Below are positions 6,627 through 14,529 of a DNA stretch of 16,346 nt, one piece after another. The DNA comes from DAIDKA01 sp036498905. GTDB taxonomy: Bacteria; Pseudomonadota; Gammaproteobacteria; Steroidobacterales; Steroidobacteraceae. Location of the stretch: assembly GCA_036498905.1 (NCBI GenBank), contig DASYER010000113.1, positions 1-16,346 on the forward strand. The letters run 5' to 3'. The notes below the pieces were generated by a model. It saw nothing but the letters and a program-made list of their open reading frames with translations. It was not told where the DNA came from and did no database searches. The position numbers were made by a program, and so were the translations under genes. Position 1 is the first letter of the stretch. Each line of letters opens with the position of its first letter.

Positions 6627-9600
6627 ATGGCCCGCATCCCGGAGCACGAGATCGAGCAACTCAAGCAGCAGGTATCGCTGATCCGGTTAATCGAGGCCGA
6701 TGGGATCGCGCTGAAGAAGCAGGGCAAGGACTATGCGGGCCGCTGCCCCTTCCACGAGGATGCGACGCCCTCGCTGATCGTGACGCCGACGAAGAACCTG
6801 TACCACTGCTTCGGCTGTAACGCCGCCGGTGGCCCGATCGACTGGGTGATGCAGCGTCGTGGCATGAGCTTCCGACACGCGGTGGAAACCCTGCGCACCG
6901 AGCTGGGCCTGATCGATGCGCCGATAGTGATCACGGCACGCACGCCGGCCGCTTTTACCTTAGCCGCCGAAGCCGATCGGCAAACCCTTTTGCGCCAGGT
7001 GCTCACCTATTACCAGGAGACACTGACGCAAAGCCCGGAGGCGATGGCGTACCTGGCCAAGCGCGGTCTTGCACATCCGGAGCTGATCACGCGCTTCCGG
7101 CTGGGCTACGCCAATCGCACGCTGGGCTACCGCCTGCCGGACAAACAACTCAAGGCCGGCGCCGAACAGCGTGGCCGCCTGCAGGCCATCGGCCTCCTGC
7201 GCGACTCCGGCCACGAGCATTTTAATGGCAGCCTGATCGTGCCGGTGATCGGTGCCGAGGGCACGATCCACGAACTGTACGGGCGCAAGATCCGCGATGA
7301 CCTACGTACGGGCACGGCGTATCACCTGTACTTGCCCGGCCCGCATGCCGGTGTGTGGAACGAAGAGGGTCTCGCGGCCAGTGGCGGCGAAGTGATCCTG
7401 TGCGAAGCCCTGATCGACGCCATGACCTTCTGGGTGCACGGCTTTAGGAACGTCACGGCCAGCTACGGCGTGCACGGCTTTACCGAGGATCACCTCGCGG
7501 CCTTCCAGCGCTACGGCATCCGTCGCGTGCTGATCGCCTACGACCGCGACGACGCCGGCAACCGCGCTGCCGAGGCGCTGGCCGCGACGCTGGCCACGCA
7601 CGGCATCGGCAGTTACCGCGTGCGCTTCCCGAAGGGCATGGATGCCAATGCGTACGCCTTGGCCATGAACCCACCGGCCAAGGCGCTGGCCTTGGCCATC
7701 CGCAAAGCGGAATGGCTCGGTGAGGGGCAGGCGTCGTCACCGACGAGCGTGCCGCGTGAGGGGCTCGAGGCGATCGCGCTGGTCGCACCGCCGCCGGACG
7801 ATCCTCACTTAGCCGCTGCCGTGCCGGCGCCGGTATCAGCCGTGTCGCTGCCGGAACCCACGCTCGCCACGCCGCAGCCGCCGGTGCCGGTGGATGACGT
7901 CGCCACGCAGGAAGGTGACCACGACCTGATCCTGACGCTGGGCGATCGACGCTACCGCGTGCGTGGCTGGAAGAAGCCGCTCAACCCGGAAGCGCTGAAG
8001 GTGAACCTGCTGGTCAGTCGCGGCGAGCGCTTCCACGTCGATACGCTGGACCTGTATCAGGCCAAGGCACGTGCCGCGTTTACCAAGCAGGCTGGCTTGG
8101 AGCTGGGCGAAGCCGAGGACGTGCTCAAGCACGACCTCGGTCGCGTGCTGCTGAAACTGGAAGCGGTGCAGACCGAACAGCTGACCGCCGCGCTGGCCAA
8201 GGAAGACAAGCAACCCAAGCTCAGCGACAGCGAGCATGCCGAGGCGCTGGCCCTGCTGAAAGCTCCCGATCTGCTCGATCGCATCGTGGCCGACTTTACT
8301 GCCTGCGGTGTCGTCGGTGAGGCGACCAATACGCTGGTTGGCTACATCGCGGCGGTGTCACGCCAACTGGACCGGCCGCTCGCGGTGATCATCCAAAGCT
8401 CCAGTGCGGCCGGTAAGAGTGCGCTGATGGATGCGGTGCTCGCGCTGATGCCCGAGGAAGCGCAGGTACGCTACTCGGCGATGACCGGGCAAAGCCTGTT
8501 TTACATGGGCGAGACCAACCTCAAGCACAAGATCCTGGCGATCGCGGAAGAAGAAGGTGCATCGAACGCGAGCTATGCCTTGAAGTTGCTGCAATCGGAA
8601 GGCCAGGTGACTATCGCCAGTACCGGCAAAGATCCCACCACCGGCTTGCTGGTGACGCACGAGTACCGTGTGGAAGGGCCGGTGATGCTGTTTTTAACCA
8701 CCACCGCCATCGACATCGACGAGGAGCTGCTCAACCGCTGCCTGGTCCTCACCGTGAATGAAAGCCGCGAACAGACCCGCGCGATCCACGCGCAGCAGCG
8801 CCATCGCCAGACGCTCGATGGCTTGCTCGCCACCACCGATCGCGAGGCGATCCTGGCCGTGCATCGCAATGCACAAGGGCTGCTGCAACCGCTGGCCGTG
8901 GTGAACCCGCATGCGGACCGCCTGACCTTCCTGGATGATCAAACGCGCACGCGCCGTGACCACATGAAATACCTCTCGCTGATCCGGGCGATCACGCTGC
9001 TGCACCAATACCAGCGGCCACTGCACACGGTGCCCCATCGCGGCAAGGAACTGCGCTACATCGAAGTGCTGCCCAGCGACATTGCCGTCGCGAATCGGCT
9101 GGCCAACGAAGTGCTGGGCCGCACGCTGGATGAGCTACCGCCGCAGACGCGCGTGCTGCTGCAGCGTGTGCATCGCTGGGTGGCGGATGAGTGCGAGCGT
9201 CTGGCCGTATCGCGTGCGGACCTACGTTTTACCCGTCGTCAGGTGCGCGCGCTGACCGGCTGGGGTGATACGCAACTGAAGATCCACCTCGGTCGCCTGG
9301 CCGAGCTGGAATACGTGCTGATCCATCGCGTGCATCGTGGACAGGGCTTCGCCTACGAGCTGCTTTATGACGGCGAAGGCGAGCGTGGCGAACGCTTCCT
9401 GATGGGCCTGACGACGACCGATACGGCCACGACACCGGTTTACGACGGCGAGCGGTCGGGGGACAACGAACAACGGTCGGGGCGTGGTCGGGCGGCGGTC
9501 GGCCGGTCGTCGGGGCGTGGTCGGCGGGTCGCTGATCCCGTGAAACCCAGCACCGATGCGGGCTCCGACGACGCTGCCGGCGATGCCATCACCACCGCGC

Positions 9601-9665
9601 CTCGGGAGGGCCTCTCGATATACGGGTCGTACCCCGTCGCATCTCTCTTAGCTGTCGTCGAGTAA
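6627..9665 (+). CDS. Primase-helicase: CHC2 zinc finger, Toprim and AAA+ domains
   Basis: 1012 residues from ATG 6627 (GGAG at 6613-6616); an upstream extension to 6354 would run antisense through the regulator and is rejected. Domains: CHC2 zinc finger with C40, H43, C61, C64 (CPFHEDATPSL...YHCFGC); DnaG-like linker; Toprim with E260 (CEALIDAM) and D306-x-D308-D309 (YDRDDAG); a Pro/Ala linker about 366-430; an AAA+ ATPase with Walker A SSSAAGKS (K597) and Walker B ILAIAEEE (641-643); a winged helix about 850-925; and a low-complexity Arg/Gly tail. It would make primers and unwind DNA at the element's own origin. Fusion of primase and helicase is typical of plasmids, satellites and integrative elements. 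The recombinase gene starts 3 bp after its stop, so the two are one operon. Confidence 0.9.
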   Translation: MARIPEHEIEQLKQQVSLIRLIEADGIALKKQGKDYAGRCPFHEDATPSLIVTPTKNLYHCFGCNAAGGPIDWVMQRRGMSFRHAVETLRTELGLIDAPIVITARTPAAFTLAAEADRQTLLRQVLTYYQETLTQSPEAMAYLAKRGLAHPELITRFRLGYANRTLGYRLPDKQLKAGAEQRGRLQAIGLLRDSGHEHFNGSLIVPVIGAEGTIHELYGRKIRDDLRTGTAYHLYLPGPHAGVWNEEGLAASGGEVILCEALIDAMTFWVHGFRNVTASYGVHGFTEDHLAAFQRYGIRRVLIAYDRDDAGNRAAEALAATLATHGIGSYRVRFPKGMDANAYALAMNPPAKALALAIRKAEWLGEGQASSPTSVPREGLEAIALVAPPPDDPHLAAAVPAPVSAVSLPEPTLATPQPPVPVDDVATQEGDHDLILTLGDRRYRVRGWKKPLNPEALKVNLLVSRGERFHVDTLDLYQAKARAAFTKQAGLELGEAEDVLKHDLGRVLLKLEAVQTEQLTAALAKEDKQPKLSDSEHAEALALLKAPDLLDRIVADFTACGVVGEATNTLVGYIAAVSRQLDRPLAVIIQSSSAAGKSALMDAVLALMPEEAQVRYSAMTGQSLFYMGETNLKHKILAIAEEEGASNASYALKLLQSEGQVTIASTGKDPTTGLLVTHEYRVEGPVMLFLTTTAIDIDEELLNRCLVLTVNESREQTRAIHAQQRHRQTLDGLLATTDREAILAVHRNAQGLLQPLAVVNPHADRLTFLDDQTRTRRDHMKYLSLIRAITLLHQYQRPLHTVPHRGKELRYIEVLPSDIAVANRLANEVLGRTLDELPPQTRVLLQRVHRWVADECERLAVSRADLRFTRRQVRALTGWGDTQLKIHLGRLAELEYVLIHRVHRGQGFAYELLYDGEGERGERFLMGLTTTDTATTPVYDGERSGDNEQRSGRGRAAVGRSSGRGRRVADPVKPSTDAGSDDAAGDAITTAPREGLSIYGSYPVASLLAVVE
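9459..9535 (+). repeat. Short tandem repeats in the primase C-terminal tail
   Basis: TCGGGGCGTGGTCGG occurs at 9477-9491 and again at 9510-9524 (33-bp period), within a run rich in CGGTCGG. In protein it gives RSGRGR...SSGRGRR. It could be slippage in a disordered tail or a recombinase-binding repeat just before the recombinase gene. Confidence 0.7.
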
Positions 9666-9668
9666 GCC

Positions 9669-10739
9669 ATGCCGCGCAAAGGCTGCGTGACCCCGAAGGC
9701 GCCGATCGGTGACGTGCGCGATCCGGACAGTCTGTACCACGCCATGCTGCGCTTCGGCGCATGGCAACGCGAGAAGAACTACTCCGAGAAGACCATCGAG
9801 GCCCGCGAGGTTTACCTACGGTACTTTGTGGCGTGGTGCGACGCGCGTGGCTTGCGTCGGCCGCAGGAGATCACCAAGCCGATCCTGGAGCGCTACCAGC
9901 GCTATCTCTTCCTGCATCGCAAGAAGGACGGCCAGCCGCTCTCCACGCGCAGCCAGCACACACGCATCGTGCCGGTGCGTGCGCTGTTTAAATGGCTGGC
10001 CCGCTACAACCACATCCTCTACAACCCGGCCTCGGACCTGGAACTGCCGCGACTGGAACATCGCCTACCTAAGCACGTGCTCACGGTCGCGGAAGCCGAG
10101 GCGGTGATGGCCGTGCCGGACCTCAACACGGCGACGGGCCGGCGTGATCGCGCGATGCTGGAAACGCTGTACTCCACCGGCATCCGCCGCATGGAGCTGA
10201 TCGGCCTGCACGTGCATGACATCGACGTGGAGCGCGGCACGCTGATGGTGCGCCAGGGCAAGGGCCGCAAGGACCGCATGGTGCCCATCGGTGAACGTGC
10301 CCTCGCGTGGATCGGCAAATACCGCGACGACGTGCGCCCGCAAATGATGATCGGTGGAGACGACGGCACGCTCTTCCTGACGCATCTGGGCGAGGCGTTT
10401 ACGCCCAATCGCCTGACCCAACTGGTGCGCGAACACGTCGATGCAGCCCAGCTCACCAAGCGTGGCAGCTGCCACCTGTTTAGGCACACCATGGCCACCC
10501 TGATGCTGGAGAACGGAGCCGACATCCGTTTTATCCAGGCCATGCTCGGCCATGTCTCGCTGAACACCACGCAGATCTACACGCAGGTGAGCATCCGGCA
10601 GCTCAAGGCGATCCACACGGCGACGCATCCGGGGCGCCTGCCGGTCGGGCGTGCGCACGCCGACGCGGCGCCCGATGCCGACCGCGACACGCTGCTAGCC
10701 ACGCTCGATGCCGAAGCTCACGAGGAGGCGGACGACTGA
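9669..10739 (+). CDS. Tyrosine recombinase/integrase (XerC/D-like)
   Basis: 356 residues from ATG 9669, 3 bp after the primase stop, so translation is probably coupled. The N-terminal SAM-like core-binding domain covers about 20-115 (FGAWQREKNYSEKTIEAR, LFKWLARYN). The catalytic domain shows all expected residues: R173 (TGIRRMEL), K198 (GKGRKDRMVP), H269-xx-R272 (CHLFRHTMA), H295 (MLGHVSLNTT) and nucleophile Y304 (IYTQVS). It is complete and looks active. Its length and its lack of an arm-binding N-terminal domain place it nearer XerC/D than lambda integrase. It probably integrates and excises the element or resolves its multimers. About 20 residues past the core (PGRLPVGRAHADAAPD...) are acidic and unconserved. 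No attachment site pair could be identified with confidence. Confidence 0.93.
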   Translation: MPRKGCVTPKAPIGDVRDPDSLYHAMLRFGAWQREKNYSEKTIEAREVYLRYFVAWCDARGLRRPQEITKPILERYQRYLFLHRKKDGQPLSTRSQHTRIVPVRALFKWLARYNHILYNPASDLELPRLEHRLPKHVLTVAEAEAVMAVPDLNTATGRRDRAMLETLYSTGIRRMELIGLHVHDIDVERGTLMVRQGKGRKDRMVPIGERALAWIGKYRDDVRPQMMIGGDDGTLFLTHLGEAFTPNRLTQLVREHVDAAQLTKRGSCHLFRHTMATLMLENGADIRFIQAMLGHVSLNTTQIYTQVSIRQLKAIHTATHPGRLPVGRAHADAAPDADRDTLLATLDAEAHEEADD

Positions 10740-10891
10740 TCCGCCCGCGTGCGCCGCAAGCGACCGCGGTGCGTCGGCCGGAAAGGTGCGTCAGGGGGTC
10801 TCTCGCTTTATCATGAGTGGCATCGCGGGGGTCATCGCTTGGTGGCCCGCAGCCGCACTAGGGGATCAGGCAAAAAGTACGACAGGATGCG
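10740..10891. other. Junction between the integrative element and the toxin-cassette region
   Basis: About 150 bp without a gene. It contains a direct repeat GGTGCGTC and a TCGCTTTATCATG stretch (from 10803) that weakly resembles TCTCTTTATGATG near 5044. In-frame continuity with the headless toxin tip downstream begins after a stop at 10859-10861, so the element's right boundary probably lies within this interval. Confidence 0.4.
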
Positions 10892-11329
10892 GTGGCGTGC
10901 TCTGATGTTCCAGTCAGTGAAGGAAGCCCAGTCGGAACTGGTCCGAAGGCAGCCTTGCAAAACGTGGTTGATCGCGCAGTATCGGATTTGAATGCGAATC
11001 CTGCTTTGGCTAGAGATCTGATGAGTCCCGGCAGCTATCAGCAGCTTGCCAACGGAACAAAACTTGCGGGCGCGAGCTATGGTAAGGCTGTGGAGCGCTT
11101 GACTGCGCGGTATGTGCGTGAAGATCCCAGTCTATCCAGTATCTTGAGTTATCAATCGAAGCCATTCGTTTCTACGCCGGACTTCTTTGGGTACGATGGG
11201 TACAATCTTCACTTGCTTGACATTACGACTGAATCGTCGATTCCTGGTCACATGCTACGTCCATATGGGCCTGCGACTGAGTATGTGATTCACCCTGGAC
11301 TCCCCGAAAACCTGGAATTTCCGCGATGA
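10892..11329 (+). CDS. Orphan polymorphic-toxin tip, PD-(D/E)xK-like nuclease (headless)
   Basis: 145 residues from GTG 10892, but the frame is open from 10862 with no ribosome site, so this is a displaced C-terminal toxin cassette rather than a normal gene. The first 25 residues (SEGSPVGTGPKAALQNVV) look like the joint to a lost core. The tip has a helix with E68 (YGKAVERLTARYV), then P96-D97 (STPDFFGYDG) and D110-I-T-T (LHLLDITTES). This fits a restriction-endonuclease fold in which the usual Lys is replaced by Thr, a variant I recall in Tox-REase domains. The target would be nucleic acid; this is inferred. Bases are less GC-rich than in the core. The stop overlaps the next start as ATGA, the normal toxin-immunity arrangement. 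Confidence 0.7.
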   Translation: MACSDVPVSEGSPVGTGPKAALQNVVDRAVSDLNANPALARDLMSPGSYQQLANGTKLAGASYGKAVERLTARYVREDPSLSSILSYQSKPFVSTPDFFGYDGYNLHLLDITTESSIPGHMLRPYGPATEYVIHPGLPENLEFPR

Positions 11330-12027
11330 TCCACTACAGCCAGAAGAAGTTTGAGTCACTCTTTGATAGGGGCGAGGCTCTGTCTATAGATGGCTTGCAT
11401 TTTCAGGATTGCGAATTTTCTAACTGCGCAATTTCCTTGACCAAGGATTTCACTAAGAGGTCAATGGTCAAGAACGTCAAGCTTGAAAATTGTTATGCAA
11501 ACGGCTGTGACATTGGGCCGGCCGATTTCGAGGACGTGATGGTTCATGATCTCGCAACCAACGACCTGTTGATCGTTTGGGGGGCGACGTTCAATCGAGT
11601 TAAATTGTCGGGAGATATCGGAAAATTAAAGATCAATCCCTACGCACACCATGTTGATAGATCGGAGAGCGTGCAAGCCCCCTTTGATAGGCACCGCCTA
11701 AATCTCTATAACTCTATTGACTGGGCATTGGACATAAGTGAGGCAAGGTTTAAAGAGTTTGACGTAAGAGGAATTCCTGCGCGCCTAGTTCGCCGAAATC
11801 CAGAAACCCAGATGGTTGTAACTCGCAAGCGCGCACTTATGCAGGGCTGGCAAGAGAAGTTGAGTTCGACTAACACGTTATGGCCATTTGTGATTAAGTT
11901 GTTCCTATCTGATGGGCTTGATGACGCCGTTTTGGTGGCGCCGATGGGAGCTCCGAAGAAAAAGCGCGATTCACTTATTCAGGGTCTACAAGAGTTGCGT
12001 GAAATTGGTGTGCTAGAGTCAGATTGA
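11326..12027 (+). CDS. Pentapeptide-repeat-like candidate immunity protein
   Basis: 233 residues; ATG 11326 overlaps the toxin stop by 4 bases, implying coupled translation since no strong ribosome site is visible. Residues about 20-100 have the short-period hydrophobic pattern of pentapeptide or related right-handed beta-helix proteins (LHFQDCEFSNCAIS, VKNVKLENCYANGCDIGPADFEDVMV, GATFNRVKLSGDIGKLKI). The rest is mixed alpha/beta, with a C-terminal helical part (KKKRDSLIQGLQELREIGVLESD) that resembles a small winged helix. Proteins of this shape often accompany polymorphic toxins. The role as partner of the 10892 toxin rests on overlap and position. A terminator follows at 12044. Confidence 0.72.
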   Translation: MIHYSQKKFESLFDRGEALSIDGLHFQDCEFSNCAISLTKDFTKRSMVKNVKLENCYANGCDIGPADFEDVMVHDLATNDLLIVWGATFNRVKLSGDIGKLKINPYAHHVDRSESVQAPFDRHRLNLYNSIDWALDISEARFKEFDVRGIPARLVRRNPETQMVVTRKRALMQGWQEKLSSTNTLWPFVIKLFLSDGLDDAVLVAPMGAPKKKRDSLIQGLQELREIGVLESD

Positions 12028-12043
12028 TAAAATTTTTATCGTA

Positions 12044-12075
12044 AAAATGGCCTCGTAAGAGGCCATTTTGTTGTT
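12044..12075 (+). terminator. Rho-independent terminator of the pentapeptide-like gene
   Basis: Perfect 11-bp stem AAAATGGCCTC / GAGGCCATTTT with loop GTAA, followed by GTTGTT. It lies 16 bp past the stop and immediately before the next headless cassette. Confidence 0.88.
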
Positions 12076-12528
12076 CCAATCAGCGGTGTTGGCGCTGACA
12101 TATCTATTGGAATCAATCCGCGGCTCACACAGCGGCTCGAAGCGTGGCGTGCATACCAGGCAAACGGTGGTCAACTCGACCTGCGGGGTTGGGTGCAACG
12201 CACTCAAGGCACACCTTGGGGCACGGGCTTTAAGAGCGGTTACGGCGACTGGGTAAGGAGCGTGGACTCTGTCCACGGGAATTCAGTATTGTCTGCTCGG
12301 CCTACCACGCTTTATCAACTTCATACGGACGACGGCTCGTTCCTAAAGTGGGGCGTCTCTCAGGATATGGGTACGCGTTACTCGGGCGGTTTCATGGCCG
12401 ACAAGCAAATATTCCGGTACGCGACGGGGACGCGAGCGGATATGCTGAGGCTTGAGAGGCAATTTGTAGAAACCCAGCCGGGGCCGCTAAACTTCGAACC
12501 GTGGGCAGGAGTGAGGAAGAATCCATGA
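12073..12528 (+). CDS. Orphan polymorphic-toxin tip, GIY-YIG-like nuclease (headless)
   Basis: The frame is open from 12031; the first GTG is at 12193, but conserved pre-toxin sequence starts at about 12076 (PISGVGADISIGINPRLTQRLEAWRAYQ), so the cassette has no true start. Counted from the GTG: linker with TPWGTGFKSGYGDWVRSVDSVHG, then a GIY-YIG-like core with L40-Y41, KWGVS (52-56), R62, E88 (MLRLERQFVE) and N100 (GPLNFEPWAG). The order Tyr, Gly, Arg, Glu, Asn matches the family's catalytic set, but Trp replaces the Tyr of the second motif. Expected to cut nucleic acid in a target cell. The stop overlaps the next ATG (ATGA). It begins just after a terminator, so it is silent unless recombined into a core gene. 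Confidence 0.75.
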   Translation, partial: VPISGVGADISIGINPRLTQRLEAWRAYQANGGQLDLRGWVQRTQGTPWGTGFKSGYGDWVRSVDSVHGNSVLSARPTTLYQLHTDDGSFLKWGVSQDMGTRYSGGFMADKQIFRYATGTRADMLRLERQFVETQPGPLNFEPWAGVRKNP

Positions 12529-12968
12529 TCTCGATAGGCGCTGTTTACCACGGACCAGAGCTTCAGGGCTCGGAAGTGAATCGTTTGATTATGCGAACGA
12601 GCAAGGTTTTGAAAGAGCTTGGGGGTGCGCCTACGAAAGACGGACGACCTTGGGTTAATGCAGTCTTTGTTGTTGCTGGCTCTCTTGATAACGTTGATTT
12701 CCAAGGATTGGAATTTGGCGACTACTCAAAAAAAGATAACGGTGTGGTGGTGAAAATAGCCATTTCGAAAGAATCCGTAAAGGGAAGCAATGTTGCTTCG
12801 TACTTGATCGGCGCGTTGCACGGAGTCAATGCAATGGCTTTTGAATTCTTCAGGCAGAAGGGAGAGCTGTTTCCTCTTAGGGAGGCAGAGAGTCTCGTTG
12901 CCAAGACAGCAGATCAACTGCATGTAATCGCCGAGGAAGGCGCCCACGAAATGAATCGACTCCGATAA
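12525..12968 (+). CDS. Candidate immunity protein for the GIY-YIG-like toxin
   Basis: 147 residues; ATG 12525 overlaps the toxin stop, with GAGGAAG (12512-12518) as ribosome site. Alpha/beta protein without signal or membrane segments: MISIGAVYHGPELQGSEVNRLIMRTSKVLKELGG, a beta strand region (WVNAVFVVAGSLDNVDF, VVVKIAISKES), and helices at the end (SYLIGALHGVNAMAFEFFRQ, AESLVAKTADQLHVIAEEGAHEM). I do not recognise a named family. The pairing with the 12073 toxin follows from the ATGA overlap and shared low-GC composition. A strong hairpin follows 27 bp after the stop. Confidence 0.72.
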   Translation: MISIGAVYHGPELQGSEVNRLIMRTSKVLKELGGAPTKDGRPWVNAVFVVAGSLDNVDFQGLEFGDYSKKDNGVVVKIAISKESVKGSNVASYLIGALHGVNAMAFEFFRQKGELFPLREAESLVAKTADQLHVIAEEGAHEMNRLR

Positions 12969-12995
12969 CTCGGGTAGGCCAAGCGATAAACAGTC

Positions 12996-13032
12996 ATGAC
13001 CTAAATCCGGTATTGCGCCGGACTTAGGTCAT
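12996..13032 (+). terminator. Hairpin after the GIY-YIG cassette
   Basis: A 15-bp stem with one mismatch, ATGACCTAAATCCGG (12996-13010) facing CCGGACTTAGGTCAT (13018-13032), loop TATTGCG. There is no clear T-tract, so termination may be weak or the hairpin may mark the cassette end. The next ~95 bp to 13130 hold only an imperfect dyad (GCGGT...ACCGC, 13048-13081). Confidence 0.6.
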
Positions 13033-13130
13033 TAGTCAGAAACTGATGCGGTTTTGATCTCCGCTGTTCCAGCGAGACCGCACGACGCTTCTACGCTCCA
13101 GGTCACGATTCACTACGTTAGGCGAGCACG

Positions 13131-13330
13131 CAGGAGCACCAGAACCAGCACTACGTCTACGTCAACGGCGAGCAGGTAGCGCACTACGATGAAGGCGGCA
13201 CGCTGGATGTGCTGAGCCAGGTCACGGCCTTCTCCAGCGGCCCGACCTCCGGCTACGTGGTGCAGACGGGCGACACGCTCAAGAGCATCGCGCAGGCGGT
13301 CTACGGCAATGCGAGCCTCTGGTACGTCAT
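13131..13330 (+). pseudogene. Rhs/LysM core fragment, copy B, cut by IS insertion
   Basis: The frame from 13131 reads QEHQNQHYVYVNGEQVAHYDEGG...YVVQTGDTLKSIAQAVYGNASLWYVI, then enters the IS and stops. An in-frame stop lies just upstream and there is no start. It spans the end of an Rhs-type core (YVYVNGEQVA) and the first half of the LysM domain, and matches 1836-1983 from YDEGG onward. It is a relic that once led into its own toxin part, now lost or moved. Confidence 0.82.
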
Positions 13331-13378
13331 TGTAATGACCCACTGAAATCCTGCTCAGGTGTTAAAGGGAGCACCCCC

Positions 13379-13692
13379 ATGAGCATCGTGATGGAAGAAG
13401 AAATCAAACGCTGGACGGCCCGCCGGAAGTCGGCGCTGGTCCTGGAAGTGATCCAGGGCAAGACGTCGATATCGGAAGCCAGCCGCCAGTTCGACCTGCC
13501 CCCTCTGAGATCGAAGGCTGGGTCGAGGACGCCAAGCGCGGCATGGAGAACGCGCTGCGTGCCAAGCCAGAAGATGTCCGCGAACAGTACGAGCGGCAGC
13601 TGAAAGACCTGCAGGAAGCCTACGGCGAGGCCATGTTGGAACTGCGCGCACGAAAAAAATTAAGTTCCCTGCTGGGCAAGGACGAGACCTGA
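13379..13692 (+). pseudogene. IS3-family transposase OrfA, one-base frameshift
   Basis: Starts at ATG 13379 with MSIVMEEEIKRWTARRKSAL, the HTH that binds IS ends (KTSISEASRQFDLP). The 314-nt length is not a multiple of three: one base is missing in the C-run near 13498-13503, after FDLP. Reading continues in the next frame as SEIEGWVEDAKRGMENALR to TGA 13690-13692. Downstream the A7 run at 13653-13659 keeps the -1 frame open into orfB, so programmed frameshifting was the ancestral mode. Confidence 0.85.
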
Positions 13693-14500
13693 TGGTCTCC
13701 CTTCAGCAGGGACTGCGTGCCGATGGTTTCGAGGTCTCCATGGTCCAGTTGTGCCGCTGGTTTGGTGTGGCGCGGCGGACGGTTTATTACCGGCACCGCC
13801 GAAGGTGCAGGACGCGCTCGCTGCACCCGTAAAGGCCCTGATCGAGGCTGAGCCTTCGTTCGGCTACCGGACCGTCGCCGGTCTCCTGGGCATGAACAAG
13901 AACACGGTGCAGCGCATCTTCCAGCTCAAGGGCTGGCAGGTGCGTAAGCGTCCCATCGGTCAACGTCCGCGCATTCAGGCCTTGCCGTCAGTCGCCACCC
14001 GGCCGGACGAACGGTGGTCGACGGACTTGTGTCGCGTCTGGGGCGGCAAGGATGGCTGGCTAAGTCTGGCCTTGGTCATCGACTGTCATACCCGCGAACT
14101 ACTAGGCTGGCACCTGTCCCGTAGTGGTAAGGCCAGCACGGCTGCCGGTGCCCTGGAGCAAGCCCTGATCAGTCGCTTTGGCACCCTGGGAAGGGTCGAT
14201 AAACCGTTCTTGCTTCGATCAGACAACGGGCTCGTGTTCACCAGTAGGAAGTACACCAGCCTGGTCCGGAGCTACGGCTTGCAACAAGAGTTCATCACGC
14301 CGCATTGCCCGCAGCAGAACGGCATGGTCGAGCGTGTGATTCGAACGCTGAAGGAGCAATGCGTACATCGCCATCGCTTCGAAACCCTGACCCACGCCAT
14401 GCGCACGATCGGCGACTGGATCCACTTCTACAACCACCAGCGACCGCATCAGGCGCTGAAGATGAAAACACCCGCTGAGGCGTATGCGTTAGCGGCCTGA
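13692..14500 (+). pseudogene. IS3-family transposase OrfB, N-terminal frameshift
   Basis: orfB begins at ATG 13692 (overlapping the orfA stop, TGATG) with MVSLQQGLRADGFEVSMVQLCRWFGVARRTVYYR, then loses frame at about 13790 next to CCGGCACCGCCG. The rest is intact in the frame that starts at 13751: PPKVQDALAAPVKALIEAEPSFGYRTV, then the DDE core WSTDLCRVW, LRSDNGLVF, NGMVERVIRTLKEQC and the PHQAL tail. A start at 13751 would give 249 residues with the catalytic core but a wrong first 14. Different lesions from copy 1, so the two copies decayed separately. Confidence 0.82.
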
Positions 14501-14529
14501 CCTGTGCAGGAACTGCTGGGTCATTACAA

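Larger units (their letters stand above)
13331..14528 (+). mobile_element. IS3-family (IS2-like) insertion sequence, complete copy 2 (1198 bp)
   Basis: Ends are TGTAATGACCCA at 13331 and its complement ending at 14528, with 5'-TG...CA-3' termini as in IS3 elements. It carries overlapping orfA and orfB, both frame-broken. No target duplication: the 5 bases on the left are GTCAT, on the right AATGT. The left flank is an Rhs/LysM gene and the right flank an FG-GAP gene, so recombination or deletion through the IS is likely. Same orientation as copy 1. Confidence 0.92.

Noticed and set aside
5044..10815. TCTCTTTATGATG near 5044 and TCGCTTTATCATG near 10803 as attL/attR of the element
   Set aside because: Only about 11 of 13 bases agree and both could be promoter-like; too short and imperfect to call an attachment pair.
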